Of a stretch of 64,000 bases of DNA, positions 9,015-18,015 are shown in pieces. The stretch is taken from positions 434,001-498,000 of the forward strand of contig CAVXRG010000002.1 in NCBI GenBank assembly GCA_963764195.1, written 5' to 3'. How positions within the stretch are numbered: the stretch's first letter is position 1; every line of letters begins with the position of its first letter. The notes below the pieces were generated by a model. It ran no database searches, was not told the DNA's origin, and saw only the letters and a list, made by a program, of their open reading frames with translations. The position numbers and the translations under genes were made by a program. The stretch is from JBDSSS01 sp963764195 (GTDB lineage: Bacteria > Actinomycetota > Actinomycetes > Actinomycetales > Dermatophilaceae).

Positions 9015-9130
9015 TGAACACCCCCGGCGGCTCGGAACGGGAGGGAAGGACCGGTCCGATGAGCACGGTCCCCGGCGCGTCGGGACGGGGGAGGGGGACG
9101 CTGTCGGTGGCCGGTGGGACGGTGTGGACC

Positions 9131-9535
9131 ATGACGAGCACCGCACCCCGAGCCACGGCCCCGGAGCACCTCTGCGAGCGTTTCGCGAGCTGTGTCGCCG
9201 CCGGTGACGTCGAGGGGATCGTCGCGTTGTATGCCGCTGATGCCGTCGTCAGCCTGCCGCGTGGCCGCGAGGCGGCGGGCCGGGACGCGATCCGGGCCGC
9301 CTTCGCGGCGGCCCTCGCCGCCGGGGCCGATCTCGGGACCGACTCCGGGCTCGACCTGACGACCCGCGTGGTGCACGCCGGCTCGCTCGCGATGACCTCG
9401 ACGAGCGACGTCGAGGGAACGGTCCGCACCCAGGTCGCCCGGTGCGAGCCCGACGGGAGCTGGCTGTGGGTGCGCGACGGCTCCCGCCTGCGCTCCGTCG
9501 ATGCGGCCCTGCCCGAGCTGCCCGACGTCGCCTGA
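9131..9535 (+). CDS. SnoaL/NTF2-like small protein
   Basis: A 134-residue alpha+beta protein with the pattern of the SnoaL/DUF4440 family: an N-terminal helical segment (LCERFASCVAAGDVEGIVALY core) followed by AADAVVSLPRGREAAGRDAI and strands ending in DGSWLWVRDGSRL. Such proteins are cone-shaped ligand pockets, some enzymatic (isomerases, cyclases), many of unknown role. It stands alone between the divergent phosphatase gene and the MFS exporter. Confidence 0.75.
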   Translation: MTSTAPRATAPEHLCERFASCVAAGDVEGIVALYAADAVVSLPRGREAAGRDAIRAAFAAALAAGADLGTDSGLDLTTRVVHAGSLAMTSTSDVEGTVRTQVARCEPDGSWLWVRDGSRLRSVDAALPELPDVA

Positions 9536-9556
9536 GCCGCGGCGACACCGATGGCG

Positions 9557-9562
9557 TAGTTT
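9557..9562 (+). promoter_or_regulatory. -10 box of a likely leaderless promoter (MFS gene)
   Basis: TAGTTT ends exactly 6 nt before the GTG at 9569, which places the expected transcription start at the start codon. No ribosome site is visible. Confidence 0.45.
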
Positions 9563-9568
9563 GCGCTG

Positions 9569-10900
9569 GTGACGAGCAGCGGCCCCGGACCCACCGCGGC
9601 GAGGCGGTCGCACCTCGTTGACCTCTCCCCGCTGCGGACGAGCCCGCCGTTCGCCCGGCTGTGGTTCGGCAACACCCTGGCCGGTGTCGGCACCTTCGTG
9701 ACGAGCACGGCGGTCGGGCTGCACATCTACGACCTGACCGGGTCGACCTTCATGGTCTCGCTCGTCGCGTGGTTCGCGCTGCTGCCGATGGTCGCCGCCG
9801 GCCTCTACGGCGGCGCCATCGCCGACCGTTTCGACCGCCGGGCCGTCGCCCTCATCGCGTCGCTGGTCGCCTGGGGTTCGACCGTGACGCTCGCGACGAT
9901 CGCCTGGCTCGGGGCCCCGACGGTCTGGCCGTTCTACGTCATCACGACGGTCAACGCGGTGGCCGCGACGGTCGCGTCGGCGACCCGGCAGGCGATCGTG
10001 CCCCGCCTGCTCCCGGTGGAGATGCTGCCCAAGGCCGCCGCGCTGCTCGGGATCTCGACGGGCCTGATGGTGACCGTCGGCCCCGGCGTCGCCGGCGTGC
10101 TCGTCGCGCGCGTCGGCTACGCCTGGACCTACACCGTCGACGTCGTCCTCTTCGTCGCCGGCTTCCTCGGCCTCTGGGCGCTGCCCCGGATCCAGCCGGT
10201 CGGGGGCCGTCCCGTCGTCGGGGGCCTGCGGTCTGTCCTCGACGGGCTGTCCCACCTGCGGAGCTGGCCCAACGTGCGGATGAGCTTCGTCGTCGACCTC
10301 ATCGCGATGACCTTCGGGCAGCCGATGGTCCTCTTCCCGGCGGTCGGGGCGATCGTCATCGGCGGTGGGTCCGTCACGGCGGGAGCGCTGCTCGCGGCCT
10401 TCGCCGTGGGCAGCATCCTGTCGAGCCTCGCGTCGGGGCGCCTGACCGGGCTGCGCTGGCAGGGTCGGGCGATCCGCGCCTCGATCGTCGTCTACGGGGT
10501 GGCCGTGCTCGGCTTCGGCCTCGTGCTCGCCACGTTGATGCTCTCGGGCCACGCCGTGGCCTCCCGCGACTTCGCCGACGTCAGCCGACCCGCGCTCGTC
10601 GTGGGCGGCCTCTGCCTCGCCGTGGCCGGGGGCGCCGACAACGTCAGCTCGATCTTCCGCCAGTCGATCCTGCAGGCGGCCGTGCCCGACCACGTCCGCG
10701 GCCGGATCCAGGGCGTGTTCACCGTCGTGGTCACCGGCGGACCGAGGCTCGGCCAGATGTTCGCCGGAACGCTCGCGACGCTGACGGTCACCTGGGTGCC
10801 CGCGGTCGTGGGCGGCATCCTCGTCGTGCTGCTCGTCGTCGTCACCGTGGCGCGGGTGCCGTCCTTCCGCGACTACGACGCCCTCGACCCGCGGCCCTGA
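9569..10900 (+). CDS. MFS exporter (EntS-like, 12 helices)
   Basis: A 443-residue major-facilitator protein. The loop-2 motif GGAIADRFDRR follows helix 2, and a second half begins after a long linker near residue 215. The architecture matches the MFS_3 / enterobactin-exporter-like group, which exports siderophores or drugs; the substrate here is not inferable. The GTG start has no ribosome site but has a well-placed TAGTTT box, so a leaderless transcript is likely. Convergent with galE. Confidence 0.85.
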   Translation: MTSSGPGPTAARRSHLVDLSPLRTSPPFARLWFGNTLAGVGTFVTSTAVGLHIYDLTGSTFMVSLVAWFALLPMVAAGLYGGAIADRFDRRAVALIASLVAWGSTVTLATIAWLGAPTVWPFYVITTVNAVAATVASATRQAIVPRLLPVEMLPKAAALLGISTGLMVTVGPGVAGVLVARVGYAWTYTVDVVLFVAGFLGLWALPRIQPVGGRPVVGGLRSVLDGLSHLRSWPNVRMSFVVDLIAMTFGQPMVLFPAVGAIVIGGGSVTAGALLAAFAVGSILSSLASGRLTGLRWQGRAIRASIVVYGVAVLGFGLVLATLMLSGHAVASRDFADVSRPALVVGGLCLAVAGGADNVSSIFRQSILQAAVPDHVRGRIQGVFTVVVTGGPRLGQMFAGTLATLTVTWVPAVVGGILVVLLVVVTVARVPSFRDYDALDPRP

Positions 10901-10910
10901 GCGTCAGTCC

Positions 10911-10940
10911 AGGGCGGGTCAGGGCGGGTCAGGGCGGTTC
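10911..10940. repeat. Three 10-bp direct repeats at a convergent gene boundary
   Basis: AGGGCGGGTC occurs twice in tandem, then once as AGGGCGGTTC, filling the gap between the MFS stop and the galE stop. No hairpin is obvious; likely replication slippage. Confidence 0.8.
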
Positions 10941-11955
10941 AGGCGTCGGGGTAGCCGGTGGGGTTCCCGCTCTGCCAGCGCCACTGGTCGGCGCACATGT
11001 CGTCCATCGTCCGCGTCGCGCTCCAGCCGAGCTCCACGTTGGCCTTGTGGGGGTCGGCGAAGGACTCGGCCAGGTCTCCGGCGCGGCGACCCACGACCTC
11101 GTAGGGCAGCTCGCGCCCGACGGCCCGCTCGAAGGAGTGCAGCACCTCGAGCACCGACGTGCCGTGGCCGGTGCCGAGGTTCCACGTCGACACCGGTTCG
11201 TCGGTCGAGCCGAGCCGGGTGAGGGCGGCGAGGTGGCCGGCGGCGAGGTCCTCGACGTGGATGTAGTCGCGCAGCGGCGTCCCGTCGGGCGTCGGGTAGT
11301 CGTCGCCGAAGACCTTGAGGGCCTCGCGCCGCCCGACGGCGACCTGCGCGATGAAGGGCATGAGGTTGTTGGGGATTCCCTGCGGGTCCTCGCCCAGCGT
11401 GCCGCTCGCGTGGGCGCCGACCGGGTTGAAGTAGCGCAGCAGGGCGATCCGCCACGAGGGGTCCGACGCGGCGACGTCGCGCAGGATCTGCTCGATCATC
11501 ACCTTGGTCCACCCGTAGGGGTTCGTCGCGGCGGTCGGCATCTCCTCGACGAGCGGCGGGGGGTTGTGGCCGTAGACGGTGGCGCTGCTGCTGAAGACGA
11601 GCTTGGCGACGCCGTGCCGTCGCATCGCACGCACGAGGGAGAAGGTCGTCTCGAGGTTGTTCTCGTAGTACTCGAGCGGCTTCTCGACGCTCTCGCCGAC
11701 CGCCTTGAGCCCGGCGAAGTGGATGACCGCGTCGATCGGCTCGGTGGCGAAGAGGTGCTCGGTCTTGTCCCGGTCGCGCAGGTCGAAGGCCTGGACCGGC
11801 AGGTGGGTGTCGGTGAGCGCCTCGAGCCGGTTGATGACCGTCGGCTTGCTGTTGGCGAAGTTGTCGACGATGAGCACGTCGTGCCCCGCCGCGATGAGCT
11901 GGACCACGGTGTGCGAGCCGATGTAACCGGCTCCCCCGCTGACGAGTACGCGCAT
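10939..11955 (-). CDS. galE: UDP-glucose 4-epimerase
   Basis: A 338-residue extended SDR enzyme. It has the NAD-binding GGAGYIGS at residues 7-14, Ser123-124 in SSSATVYG, and catalytic Tyr147 and Lys151 (YGWTK), almost the same numbering as E. coli GalE. It interconverts UDP-glucose and UDP-galactose for cell-wall glycans and galactose use. TAGGGT lies exactly 6 nt before the ATG, so it probably has its own leaderless promoter although the M56 gene ends only 29 bp upstream. Confidence 0.95.
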   Translation of the reverse strand: MRVLVSGGAGYIGSHTVVQLIAAGHDVLIVDNFANSKPTVINRLEALTDTHLPVQAFDLRDRDKTEHLFATEPIDAVIHFAGLKAVGESVEKPLEYYENNLETTFSLVRAMRRHGVAKLVFSSSATVYGHNPPPLVEEMPTAATNPYGWTKVMIEQILRDVAASDPSWRIALLRYFNPVGAHASGTLGEDPQGIPNNLMPFIAQVAVGRREALKVFGDDYPTPDGTPLRDYIHVEDLAAGHLAALTRLGSTDEPVSTWNLGTGHGTSVLEVLHSFERAVGRELPYEVVGRRAGDLAESFADPHKANVELGWSATRTMDDMCADQWRWQSGNPTGYPDA

Positions 11956-11961
11956 GGCCTC

Positions 11962-11967
11962 ACCCTA
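11962..11967 (-). promoter_or_regulatory. -10 box of a likely leaderless promoter (galE)
   Basis: TAGGGT on the minus strand, 6 nt before the galE ATG at 11955. Confidence 0.45.
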
Positions 11968-11984
11968 GCGAGGCCGGCGAATCG

Positions 11985-12962
11985 TCAGGCGAGCGCGAGG
12001 GCGAGCAGGCCGACGGGGACGGCGAGCAGGCCGACCGCGAAGGCGTACATCCCGACCGCGACGACCCTCGTCGGTATGCCGGCCACCCGGCGTGCGTCGA
12101 GCAGCTCGATCCGCACGCGCGCGGCCGAGGGCCCCTCGCGCACGGCCATCGTGCCGGAGGGTTTCGGGCCGCCCGCCATCCGGACGATGGCCCGACCCGT
12201 CGCCACTGCGCTCGTCGCGTGCACGGCCGACCGGTCGGCGAGCACCTCGATGAGCAGGTTCACCTCGCCGAGGGCCTCGGGCGATCGGACGAAGCCGGGG
12301 ACGGCCTCGTGCACGACGGTGAAGAACTCGGCGACGAGGTCGTGCCGGGCGGCGAGGTGGGCGCGCTCGTGGGCGATGACGGCTCGGACCTCGTCGGCGG
12401 GGAGCTGGTCAAGGGCTCCGCGGGTCACGACCACGCGTCGGCGCAGGCCGGGCACGCAGTAGGCGGTGGGCGTCGGGTGGTCGAGGACGCGCAGCTGGTC
12501 GGTGGGCACGCCGCCCGGCCGGGGCGCCCCGCTGGTCTGCGTCTCCGGGGCAGTCGCCGCCTCGACCTGCTCGTAGGCCGCGGGGAGGCCGAGCAGGTCG
12601 ACGAGCTCCCGGTGGGTGCGGCGCACCGCCCGGAGGCGGCGCCCGACCCGGTGCCCGGACAGGAGCAGCCGCGCCGCGACGATCGCGGTGACGAGGACTG
12701 CCGCCCCCAGGGCGAGCGTCCGCCCCGGACCGGACTGCGACCCGGCCCAGAGGCCGACCCCGGCGGGGGCGGCGAACAGGGCGGCGAGCACGGCCGCCAC
12801 CGTCGTGGCCTGCCAGACGACGAGGGCGGGCCGCGGCGCCCGGCGGAAGGCGGTCATCCGGGCGAGCACCCGCGGGACCGGCCAGGCCAGCAGCACGGCG
12901 AGCGAGAGGAGCGCGAGGGGCACGAGGGGCACGAGGGGCACGAGGGGCACGGTCGCGGACAC
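11985..12962 (-). CDS. M56/M48-type membrane zinc metalloprotease (BlaR1-like)
   Basis: A 325-residue membrane protein with three N-terminal helices, a cytoplasmic protease domain with HERAH (His198, Glu199, His202) and a third-ligand motif EVLAD (Glu239), and a C-terminal helix. It lacks the penicillin-binding sensor domain of true BlaR1. In the family such proteases are paired with BlaI repressors and act in signal transduction; the signal here is unknown. The GTG start lies 5 nt after the blaI stop. The N-terminus carries a VPL-VPL-VPL-VPL repeat encoded by four identical 9-bp units, a likely length-variable tract. Confidence 0.85.
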   Translation of the reverse strand: MSATVPLVPLVPLVPLALLSLAVLLAWPVPRVLARMTAFRRAPRPALVVWQATTVAAVLAALFAAPAGVGLWAGSQSGPGRTLALGAAVLVTAIVAARLLLSGHRVGRRLRAVRRTHRELVDLLGLPAAYEQVEAATAPETQTSGAPRPGGVPTDQLRVLDHPTPTAYCVPGLRRRVVVTRGALDQLPADEVRAVIAHERAHLAARHDLVAEFFTVVHEAVPGFVRSPEALGEVNLLIEVLADRSAVHATSAVATGRAIVRMAGGPKPSGTMAVREGPSAARVRIELLDARRVAGIPTRVVAVGMYAFAVGLLAVPVGLLALALA

Positions 12963-12967
12963 GCGTG

Positions 12968-13417
12968 TCAGGCCCGACGCCGGGTCCCGTCCCGGAGGTC
13001 CCCGTCCGCCGGTGCAGCTCGGGTCCCCTCGCGGGACTCGAGCTCGGCGAGTGCCTCGCGCAGCTCGTCGATCACCTGGGGGCTCGACTCGTCGAGGAAG
13101 TGCAGCAGGGCGTTGCGTCGCTCCGCGCCGGCGAGCTCACCAAGGGTGTGGTGCAGCGTCTCGGAGGTCAGCTGCTCACGGCTGTAGGCCTCGGTGTATC
13201 GCCAGGCGCGCCCGTCGCGCTCCCGGTTGACGAGGTCCTTCTTCGACATCCGGTCGAGCACGGTCATGACCGTCGTGTAGGCCAGCCCCCGCTCGACGCC
13301 GATCCGGTCGTGCACCTCGCGGACCGTCAGACCGCTCGGGTGGGCCCGATCCGATGTCCAGAGCAGCTCCATGACGGCGCGCTCGAGGTCGCCGAGGCGG
13401 TTGCGGGGGGTGGGCAT
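12968..13417 (-). CDS. blaI: BlaI/MecI/CopY-family repressor
   Basis: A 149-residue winged-helix repressor. The recognition-helix region AYTTVMTVLDRM and the dimerisation tail with NALLHFLDESSP are typical of BlaI. It is followed 5 nt later by the M56 protease that may cleave it. It lies 49 bp downstream of cydC on the same strand, so it may be part of the cytochrome bd transcript. I looked for a TACA-N-TGTA operator in the short gap before it and found none. Confidence 0.88.
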   Translation of the reverse strand: MPTPRNRLGDLERAVMELLWTSDRAHPSGLTVREVHDRIGVERGLAYTTVMTVLDRMSKKDLVNRERDGRAWRYTEAYSREQLTSETLHHTLGELAGAERRNALLHFLDESSPQVIDELREALAELESREGTRAAPADGDLRDGTRRRA

Positions 13418-13466
13418 CTCGTTCTCCGGTTCGTGCGGTGGGCCTGGGTGGCGATGGACGATGCGG

Positions 13467-15239
13467 TCAGGTGGGCGTCGGGGTGCGGGGCGGGGTGAGG
13501 TGCACGACCGTGTCGAAGCGGTCGAGGCCCTCGGGGCGGTGGGTCACCATGATGATGGTCCGGGTCGGGTCGTCGCGCTCGGCCGCCATCAGGTCGTCGA
13601 TGACCGCGGTCGCGGTCGGCGGGTCGAGGTGCGCCACCGGCTCGTCGAGCAGGATGACGGGTCGACCGCTGAGCAGCGCCCGGGCGATGCCGAGACGGGC
13701 ACGCTCGCCGCCCGACAGGCCGCGCCCTCCCTCGCCGAGCACCGTGTCGAGGCCCTCGGGCAGGTCGGCGAGGAGGGCGCCGAGCCCCGCGCGCCCGAGG
13801 GCCCCGGCCACGGTGGCGTCGTCGGCCTCGGGGGCGGCGAGGAGCAGGTTGTGCCGCACGCTCGTCGCGAACACGTGGGGCTCGTCGTCGACGACGGCGA
13901 CGAGGGCCCGGACCCCCTCGAGCGGAAGGGCCGTGACGTCGGCCCCGCCGAGGTGGACCGTCCCGGACGACGGGTCGAGGTGGCGGGCGAGGACCGCGAG
14001 CAGCGTCGACTTGCCCGATCCGTTCGGACCCGTGACGGCGAGCCGGGCCCCGGGCTCGATCGTGAGGTCGAGCGGTCCGAGGTCGGTGCGCTCACCCGTC
14101 CACGACGCGGTGACACCGACGCACTCGATGCGGGGCGGTCGTCCGTCAAGGGAGCGGATCGCCCACTCGTCGCCGGTGTCGTTGCCGGTGTCGTCGCCGG
14201 TGTCGTCGCCGGTGTCGTCGCCGGGGTCGTGACTGGGCCTGGCGCTGGACACGGCAACGGCGGCCACCGCGGGCTCGAGTGCGAGCAGGCCGCGCACCCG
14301 CTCGGCGCTGCCGGTGGCCCGCGCGAGGGCCCGCATCGCGTCGACAAGGGGAGTGATCGCCTCGGTGACGGCGACCGGGGTCAGCACGAGCAGGGCCTTG
14401 ACCGGCGCGCTCACGCCGAGGTCGCGCGTGACGAGGGCGACGGCGACCACGGCCGCACCGACCGCGAGGAGGAATCCGCCGGAGGTGAGCGCCCGCCCGG
14501 TGCTGAGCCGGCGCGTCGCGCGGTCGAGCCCTGCGTGAGCGTCGTCGAGCCAGCCGAGCGCGGTCGTCCACCCGCCGACCGCCCGCAGCTGCTGGGCCTG
14601 GCCCGTGGTCAGCTCACTGACCCGGGCCACCTCGGCCCGCGCGACGAGCAGCTCGCCCAGCCAGCGGGACTCGAGCGACAGGGCGACGCGGCACAGGGTG
14701 GCCACGACGAGGGCGAGGGCGAGCAGGACGGCCGCGGCCACCGGGGCCAGGGCCGCGGTCACGGCGATGACGATGCCGCCGGCGAGGACGGTGGAGATGA
14801 CCGGCACCGTCACCCGCACCTGCGCGTCGACCTCGTCGGTGAGGTCCTCGACGACACCGGTGAGCACGTCGGACCGGCGCCGACGACCGAGTCGGGCGGG
14901 GGTGAGGGGGATGAGAGCGGCATACGCCTCGGTGCGCCGGTCGGCGAGCATCCCCAGCGCGGCGTCGTGGCTCGTGAGGCGCTCGGCGTAGCGGAAGGCG
15001 GGCCGGGCCATCCCGAACGCGCGGACCGCGACGATGGCGGTGAGCAGGGTGAGGATGGGGGGCATCTGGGACGCGGACACGATGAGCCAGCCCGAGGTCG
15101 CGGTCAGGGCCATCCCCGACGCGGTGGCGAGCCCGCCGAGGAGCCCGCCCTTGACCGTCCCCGCCGCGGGTCGCCAGACCGGTCGCGAGGCTGTGCCCGG
15201 TGCTGCTGGTGTCACGGCCGAGGCGGTCCGTGTGCTCAT
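13467..15239 (-). CDS. cydC: CydC subunit of heterodimeric ABC exporter CydDC
   Basis: A 590-residue fused membrane/ATPase half-transporter. Six membrane helices precede an ATPase with Walker A GPNGSGKS (about residues 404-411), signature LSGGERARLGIARA and Walker B VILLDEP. CydDC exports cysteine/glutathione (or handles haem) and is needed to assemble cytochrome bd. The start overlaps the cydD stop (ATGA). A GDDT tetrapeptide tandem (residues 340-355) in the linker comes from four 12-bp DNA repeats and may vary in length. Confidence 0.93.
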   Translation of the reverse strand: MSTRTASAVTPAAPGTASRPVWRPAAGTVKGGLLGGLATASGMALTATSGWLIVSASQMPPILTLLTAIVAVRAFGMARPAFRYAERLTSHDAALGMLADRRTEAYAALIPLTPARLGRRRRSDVLTGVVEDLTDEVDAQVRVTVPVISTVLAGGIVIAVTAALAPVAAAVLLALALVVATLCRVALSLESRWLGELLVARAEVARVSELTTGQAQQLRAVGGWTTALGWLDDAHAGLDRATRRLSTGRALTSGGFLLAVGAAVVAVALVTRDLGVSAPVKALLVLTPVAVTEAITPLVDAMRALARATGSAERVRGLLALEPAVAAVAVSSARPSHDPGDDTGDDTGDDTGNDTGDEWAIRSLDGRPPRIECVGVTASWTGERTDLGPLDLTIEPGARLAVTGPNGSGKSTLLAVLARHLDPSSGTVHLGGADVTALPLEGVRALVAVVDDEPHVFATSVRHNLLLAAPEADDATVAGALGRAGLGALLADLPEGLDTVLGEGGRGLSGGERARLGIARALLSGRPVILLDEPVAHLDPPTATAVIDDLMAAERDDPTRTIIMVTHRPEGLDRFDTVVHLTPPRTPTPT

Positions 15240-16933
15240 GACCGGCCTCCCGCCGTGTTCCGGTGCGCCGGCTCGAAACGGTGCTCGAGGGGGCTCGTAC
15301 CCGCTTCGGTCCCCGTGTCTCGTCCCGCGACGCGGCGGGTCAGGTGCAGGTGCGTCTGAGCCGTCCTGACGAGCTCGGGACGGTGGGTGACCGCGACGAC
15401 GACCCGGCGCCGGGCCAGCTCGACGATGAGGGCGTTGATCTGCTCGGCGGCCTCCGTGTCGAGGTGGGCGGTCGGCTCGTCGAGGAGCAGGACCGGCTCG
15501 GGGGCGAGCACCGCGCGGGCGAGTGCGAGCCGCTGGCGCTGGCCTGCCGACACGCCGAAACCGTCGTCACCGAGCCGCGCGGCGAGGCCGTGGTCGAGGC
15601 TCGCCACGACCCCCTCGACCCCGACGGCGCGCAGCGCGTCCCAGATCCGGGCGTCCGAGGCCGGGTGGGCGAGCGTCAGGGACTCGCGGATGGGCCCCCC
15701 GACGAGGAACGGCCGCTGGGTCAGGTAGTGGGAGTCCGGGGCGGTGACGGTGCCGGCGGTCGGCCGGCGCAGGCCGGCGAGCAGGTCGAGCAGCGTCGAC
15801 TTGCCGACGCCGGACGGTCCGGTGACGACGGTCAGGCCCGGCCCGAGGTCGAGGTCGAGACCGGAGACGACGTCGACGGACGACCCGGCGTAGCGGTAGC
15901 CGAGGTCCCGGGCGACGACCCGACGACGCCGCGACTGGGGGCCGGTCGTGCTCGCACTCGCCGGCTCTGGAGCGGGTTCGGGAGCGGGTTCGGGAGCGGG
16001 TTCGGTGAGCTGGGTGAGCAGCGTGTCGAGCGCGACGGCCCCGTCGGCGGCCGCGTGGTACTCGGCGCCCACGCGCCGGATCGGCCAGTAGGCCTCGGGT
16101 GCGAGAAGGATCGCGACGAGCGCCGGACCGAGCGCCACCCCGCCGCCGGCCAGCCGCAGCCCGACCGTCACGGCGACGATGGCGACGGAGATCGTCGCGA
16201 GCAGCTCGAGCGCGGCCGAGCTGAGGAAGGCGATCCGCAGCGTCTCCATCGTCGCGCGCCGGTGCCGGTCGCTCACGTCTCGGATCGTCTCCGTCTGGCG
16301 ACCGGCTCGGCCGTAGGACACGAGGGTCGGCAGCCCGCGCACCACGTCGAGGAAGTGGCCGGAGAGTGCGGCGAGGGCCGCCCAGCGCCGCTGCGTCGAC
16401 TCAGCCGTTGCCGATCCGATCAGGGCCGCGAAGAGGGGCAGCAGCGGCAGGGTGAGCACGACGACGAGGGCGCTGCGCCAGTCGACGGCGAGCAGGGTCA
16501 GCACCGCGAGGACCGGCACGACCGCGGCGGTCACGAGGGTCGGCAGGAAGCGCGCGGCATACGGTTCGATCGAGGTGACGCCCCCCGTCGCGAGCGCCAC
16601 CGCGGCCCCGCTCTCGGGCCGGGAGTCGGCGTCGAGGCGACCCCACCGGCGCAGGAGCGCCGAGCGCAGCGCCGTCGACACGGTGACACCGGCCCAGGCC
16701 GAGACCATCTCGCCGGCGCCGGCCAGCAGGGCCCGCGCCACGAAGAGGCCGGTCAGCCAGGCGAGCGGGACGAGCAGGCCGGACCCGTCGACGACCGCGA
16801 CGACGAGGGCCGAGAGGGCGAACGCCGTCCCGATCGTCACGGCCCCGGAGGCGATCCCGAGGGCGCCGAGGGCGGCGACGGGCCTCCGGGCGGCGGGGAC
16901 CGCCCGGAGCAGACGTGGGTCGAAGGGCTTCAT
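15236..16933 (-). CDS. cydD: CydD subunit of heterodimeric ABC exporter CydDC
   Basis: A 565-residue half-transporter: six helices, then an ATPase with Walker A GPSGVGKST, signature VSAGQRQRLALARA and Walker B VLLLDEP. It heterodimerises with CydC. An EPAP tandem repeat separates the membrane and ATPase parts, again encoded by near-identical 12-bp DNA units. It lies 18 bp downstream of cydB and overlaps cydC by four bases. The gene order cydA-B-D-C is the standard actinobacterial one. Confidence 0.93.
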   Translation of the reverse strand: MKPFDPRLLRAVPAARRPVAALGALGIASGAVTIGTAFALSALVVAVVDGSGLLVPLAWLTGLFVARALLAGAGEMVSAWAGVTVSTALRSALLRRWGRLDADSRPESGAAVALATGGVTSIEPYAARFLPTLVTAAVVPVLAVLTLLAVDWRSALVVVLTLPLLPLFAALIGSATAESTQRRWAALAALSGHFLDVVRGLPTLVSYGRAGRQTETIRDVSDRHRRATMETLRIAFLSSAALELLATISVAIVAVTVGLRLAGGGVALGPALVAILLAPEAYWPIRRVGAEYHAAADGAVALDTLLTQLTEPAPEPAPEPAPEPASASTTGPQSRRRRVVARDLGYRYAGSSVDVVSGLDLDLGPGLTVVTGPSGVGKSTLLDLLAGLRRPTAGTVTAPDSHYLTQRPFLVGGPIRESLTLAHPASDARIWDALRAVGVEGVVASLDHGLAARLGDDGFGVSAGQRQRLALARAVLAPEPVLLLDEPTAHLDTEAAEQINALIVELARRRVVVAVTHRPELVRTAQTHLHLTRRVAGRDTGTEAGTSPLEHRFEPAHRNTAGGRS

Positions 16934-16951
16934 CAGGTGACCAGGTGGACC

Positions 16952-18001
16952 TCAGCGGTTCACCGGCTCCAGGGGGGCGTCGTCGGGGATGTGGGTCGTC
17001 GCGAGGCGCTGGCGGAAGACCCAGTAGGTCCAGCCCTGGTAGAGCAGCACGATCGGGGTGAAGACCACCGCGACGATCGTCATCACCTTGAGCGTGTAGT
17101 CGGTGCTCGACGCGTTGGCGATGGTGAGGTTCCACGCGGGGTCGAGCGAGCTCGGCATGACGTTGGGGAAGAGCATCAGGAAGTACGTCGCCACAGCCAT
17201 CGCGATGGTCACCGCGGTGCCGATGAAGGCCCAGCCCTCGCGGCCGACCCGGTTGGCCCAGATCGCGGCGAGCAGCGATCCCGCGGCGACGACCGTCGTC
17301 ACCCACGAGCCGAGCTTGCCGTCGCTGGCCCCGAGCACGAGGAGCAGGACGACCGCGAGCAGGGCGGCGACGACCCCGACCCGCTGGGCGATGCTCCGGG
17401 CCTCGTGACGGATCCGGCCGTCGGTCTTGAGCGCGACGAAGATCGCGCCGTGGGTGAGGAAGAGTGCGACGAAGACGAGCCCCCCGAGCAGGCCGACCGG
17501 GTTGAGCAGGGTGAAGAGGTTGCCGACGTACTCCTTGTCGGCGTTGATCGGCACCCCACGCACGACGTTGGTCAGCGCGACCCCCCAGAGCAGGGCCGGG
17601 GCGAGCGACCCCCAGAAGATCGCCTGGTCCCAGCGCGCCTTCCACGTGGCCCCGGGACGCTTGTGGCGGTACTCGAAGCCGAGGTTGCGCACGATGAGCG
17701 CGACGAGGATGAGCAGCAGGGGCAGGTAGAAGCCGCTGAACATCGTCGCGTACCAGTTCGGGAAGGCCGCGAAGGTCGCGCCGCCCGCGGTGAGCACCCA
17801 CACCTCGTTGCCGTCCCAGACGGGGCCGATCGTGGTGAGCAGCAGGCGGCGCCGCTTCTCGCCGTCGGCCCGGTCGGTGGCGTAGCGCTTGCCGCCGAGC
17901 ACGGGCAGGAGCATGCCGACGCCGAAGTCGAAGCCCTCGAGGACGAAGTAGCCGGTCCACAGCACGCCGAGGACGATGAACCAGAACGTTGCGAGATCCA
18001 T
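16952..18001 (-). CDS. cydB: Cytochrome bd quinol oxidase subunit II
   Basis: A 349-residue protein with eight predicted helices and the conserved start WFIVLGVLWTGYFVLEGFDFG and GPVWDGNEVWV segment. It is the structural partner of CydA in the high-affinity terminal oxidase, which reduces O2 to water without pumping protons. It lies 14 bp after cydA. Confidence 0.96.
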   Translation of the reverse strand: MDLATFWFIVLGVLWTGYFVLEGFDFGVGMLLPVLGGKRYATDRADGEKRRRLLLTTIGPVWDGNEVWVLTAGGATFAAFPNWYATMFSGFYLPLLLILVALIVRNLGFEYRHKRPGATWKARWDQAIFWGSLAPALLWGVALTNVVRGVPINADKEYVGNLFTLLNPVGLLGGLVFVALFLTHGAIFVALKTDGRIRHEARSIAQRVGVVAALLAVVLLLVLGASDGKLGSWVTTVVAAGSLLAAIWANRVGREGWAFIGTAVTIAMAVATYFLMLFPNVMPSSLDPAWNLTIANASSTDYTLKVMTIVAVVFTPIVLLYQGWTYWVFRQRLATTHIPDDAPLEPVNR

Positions 18002-18015
18002 GGTGGTCAGCCCTT

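Noticed and set aside
11985..13417. Beta-lactam resistance sensor pair
   Set aside because: The M56 protein has no penicillin-binding domain and no beta-lactamase gene is nearby.
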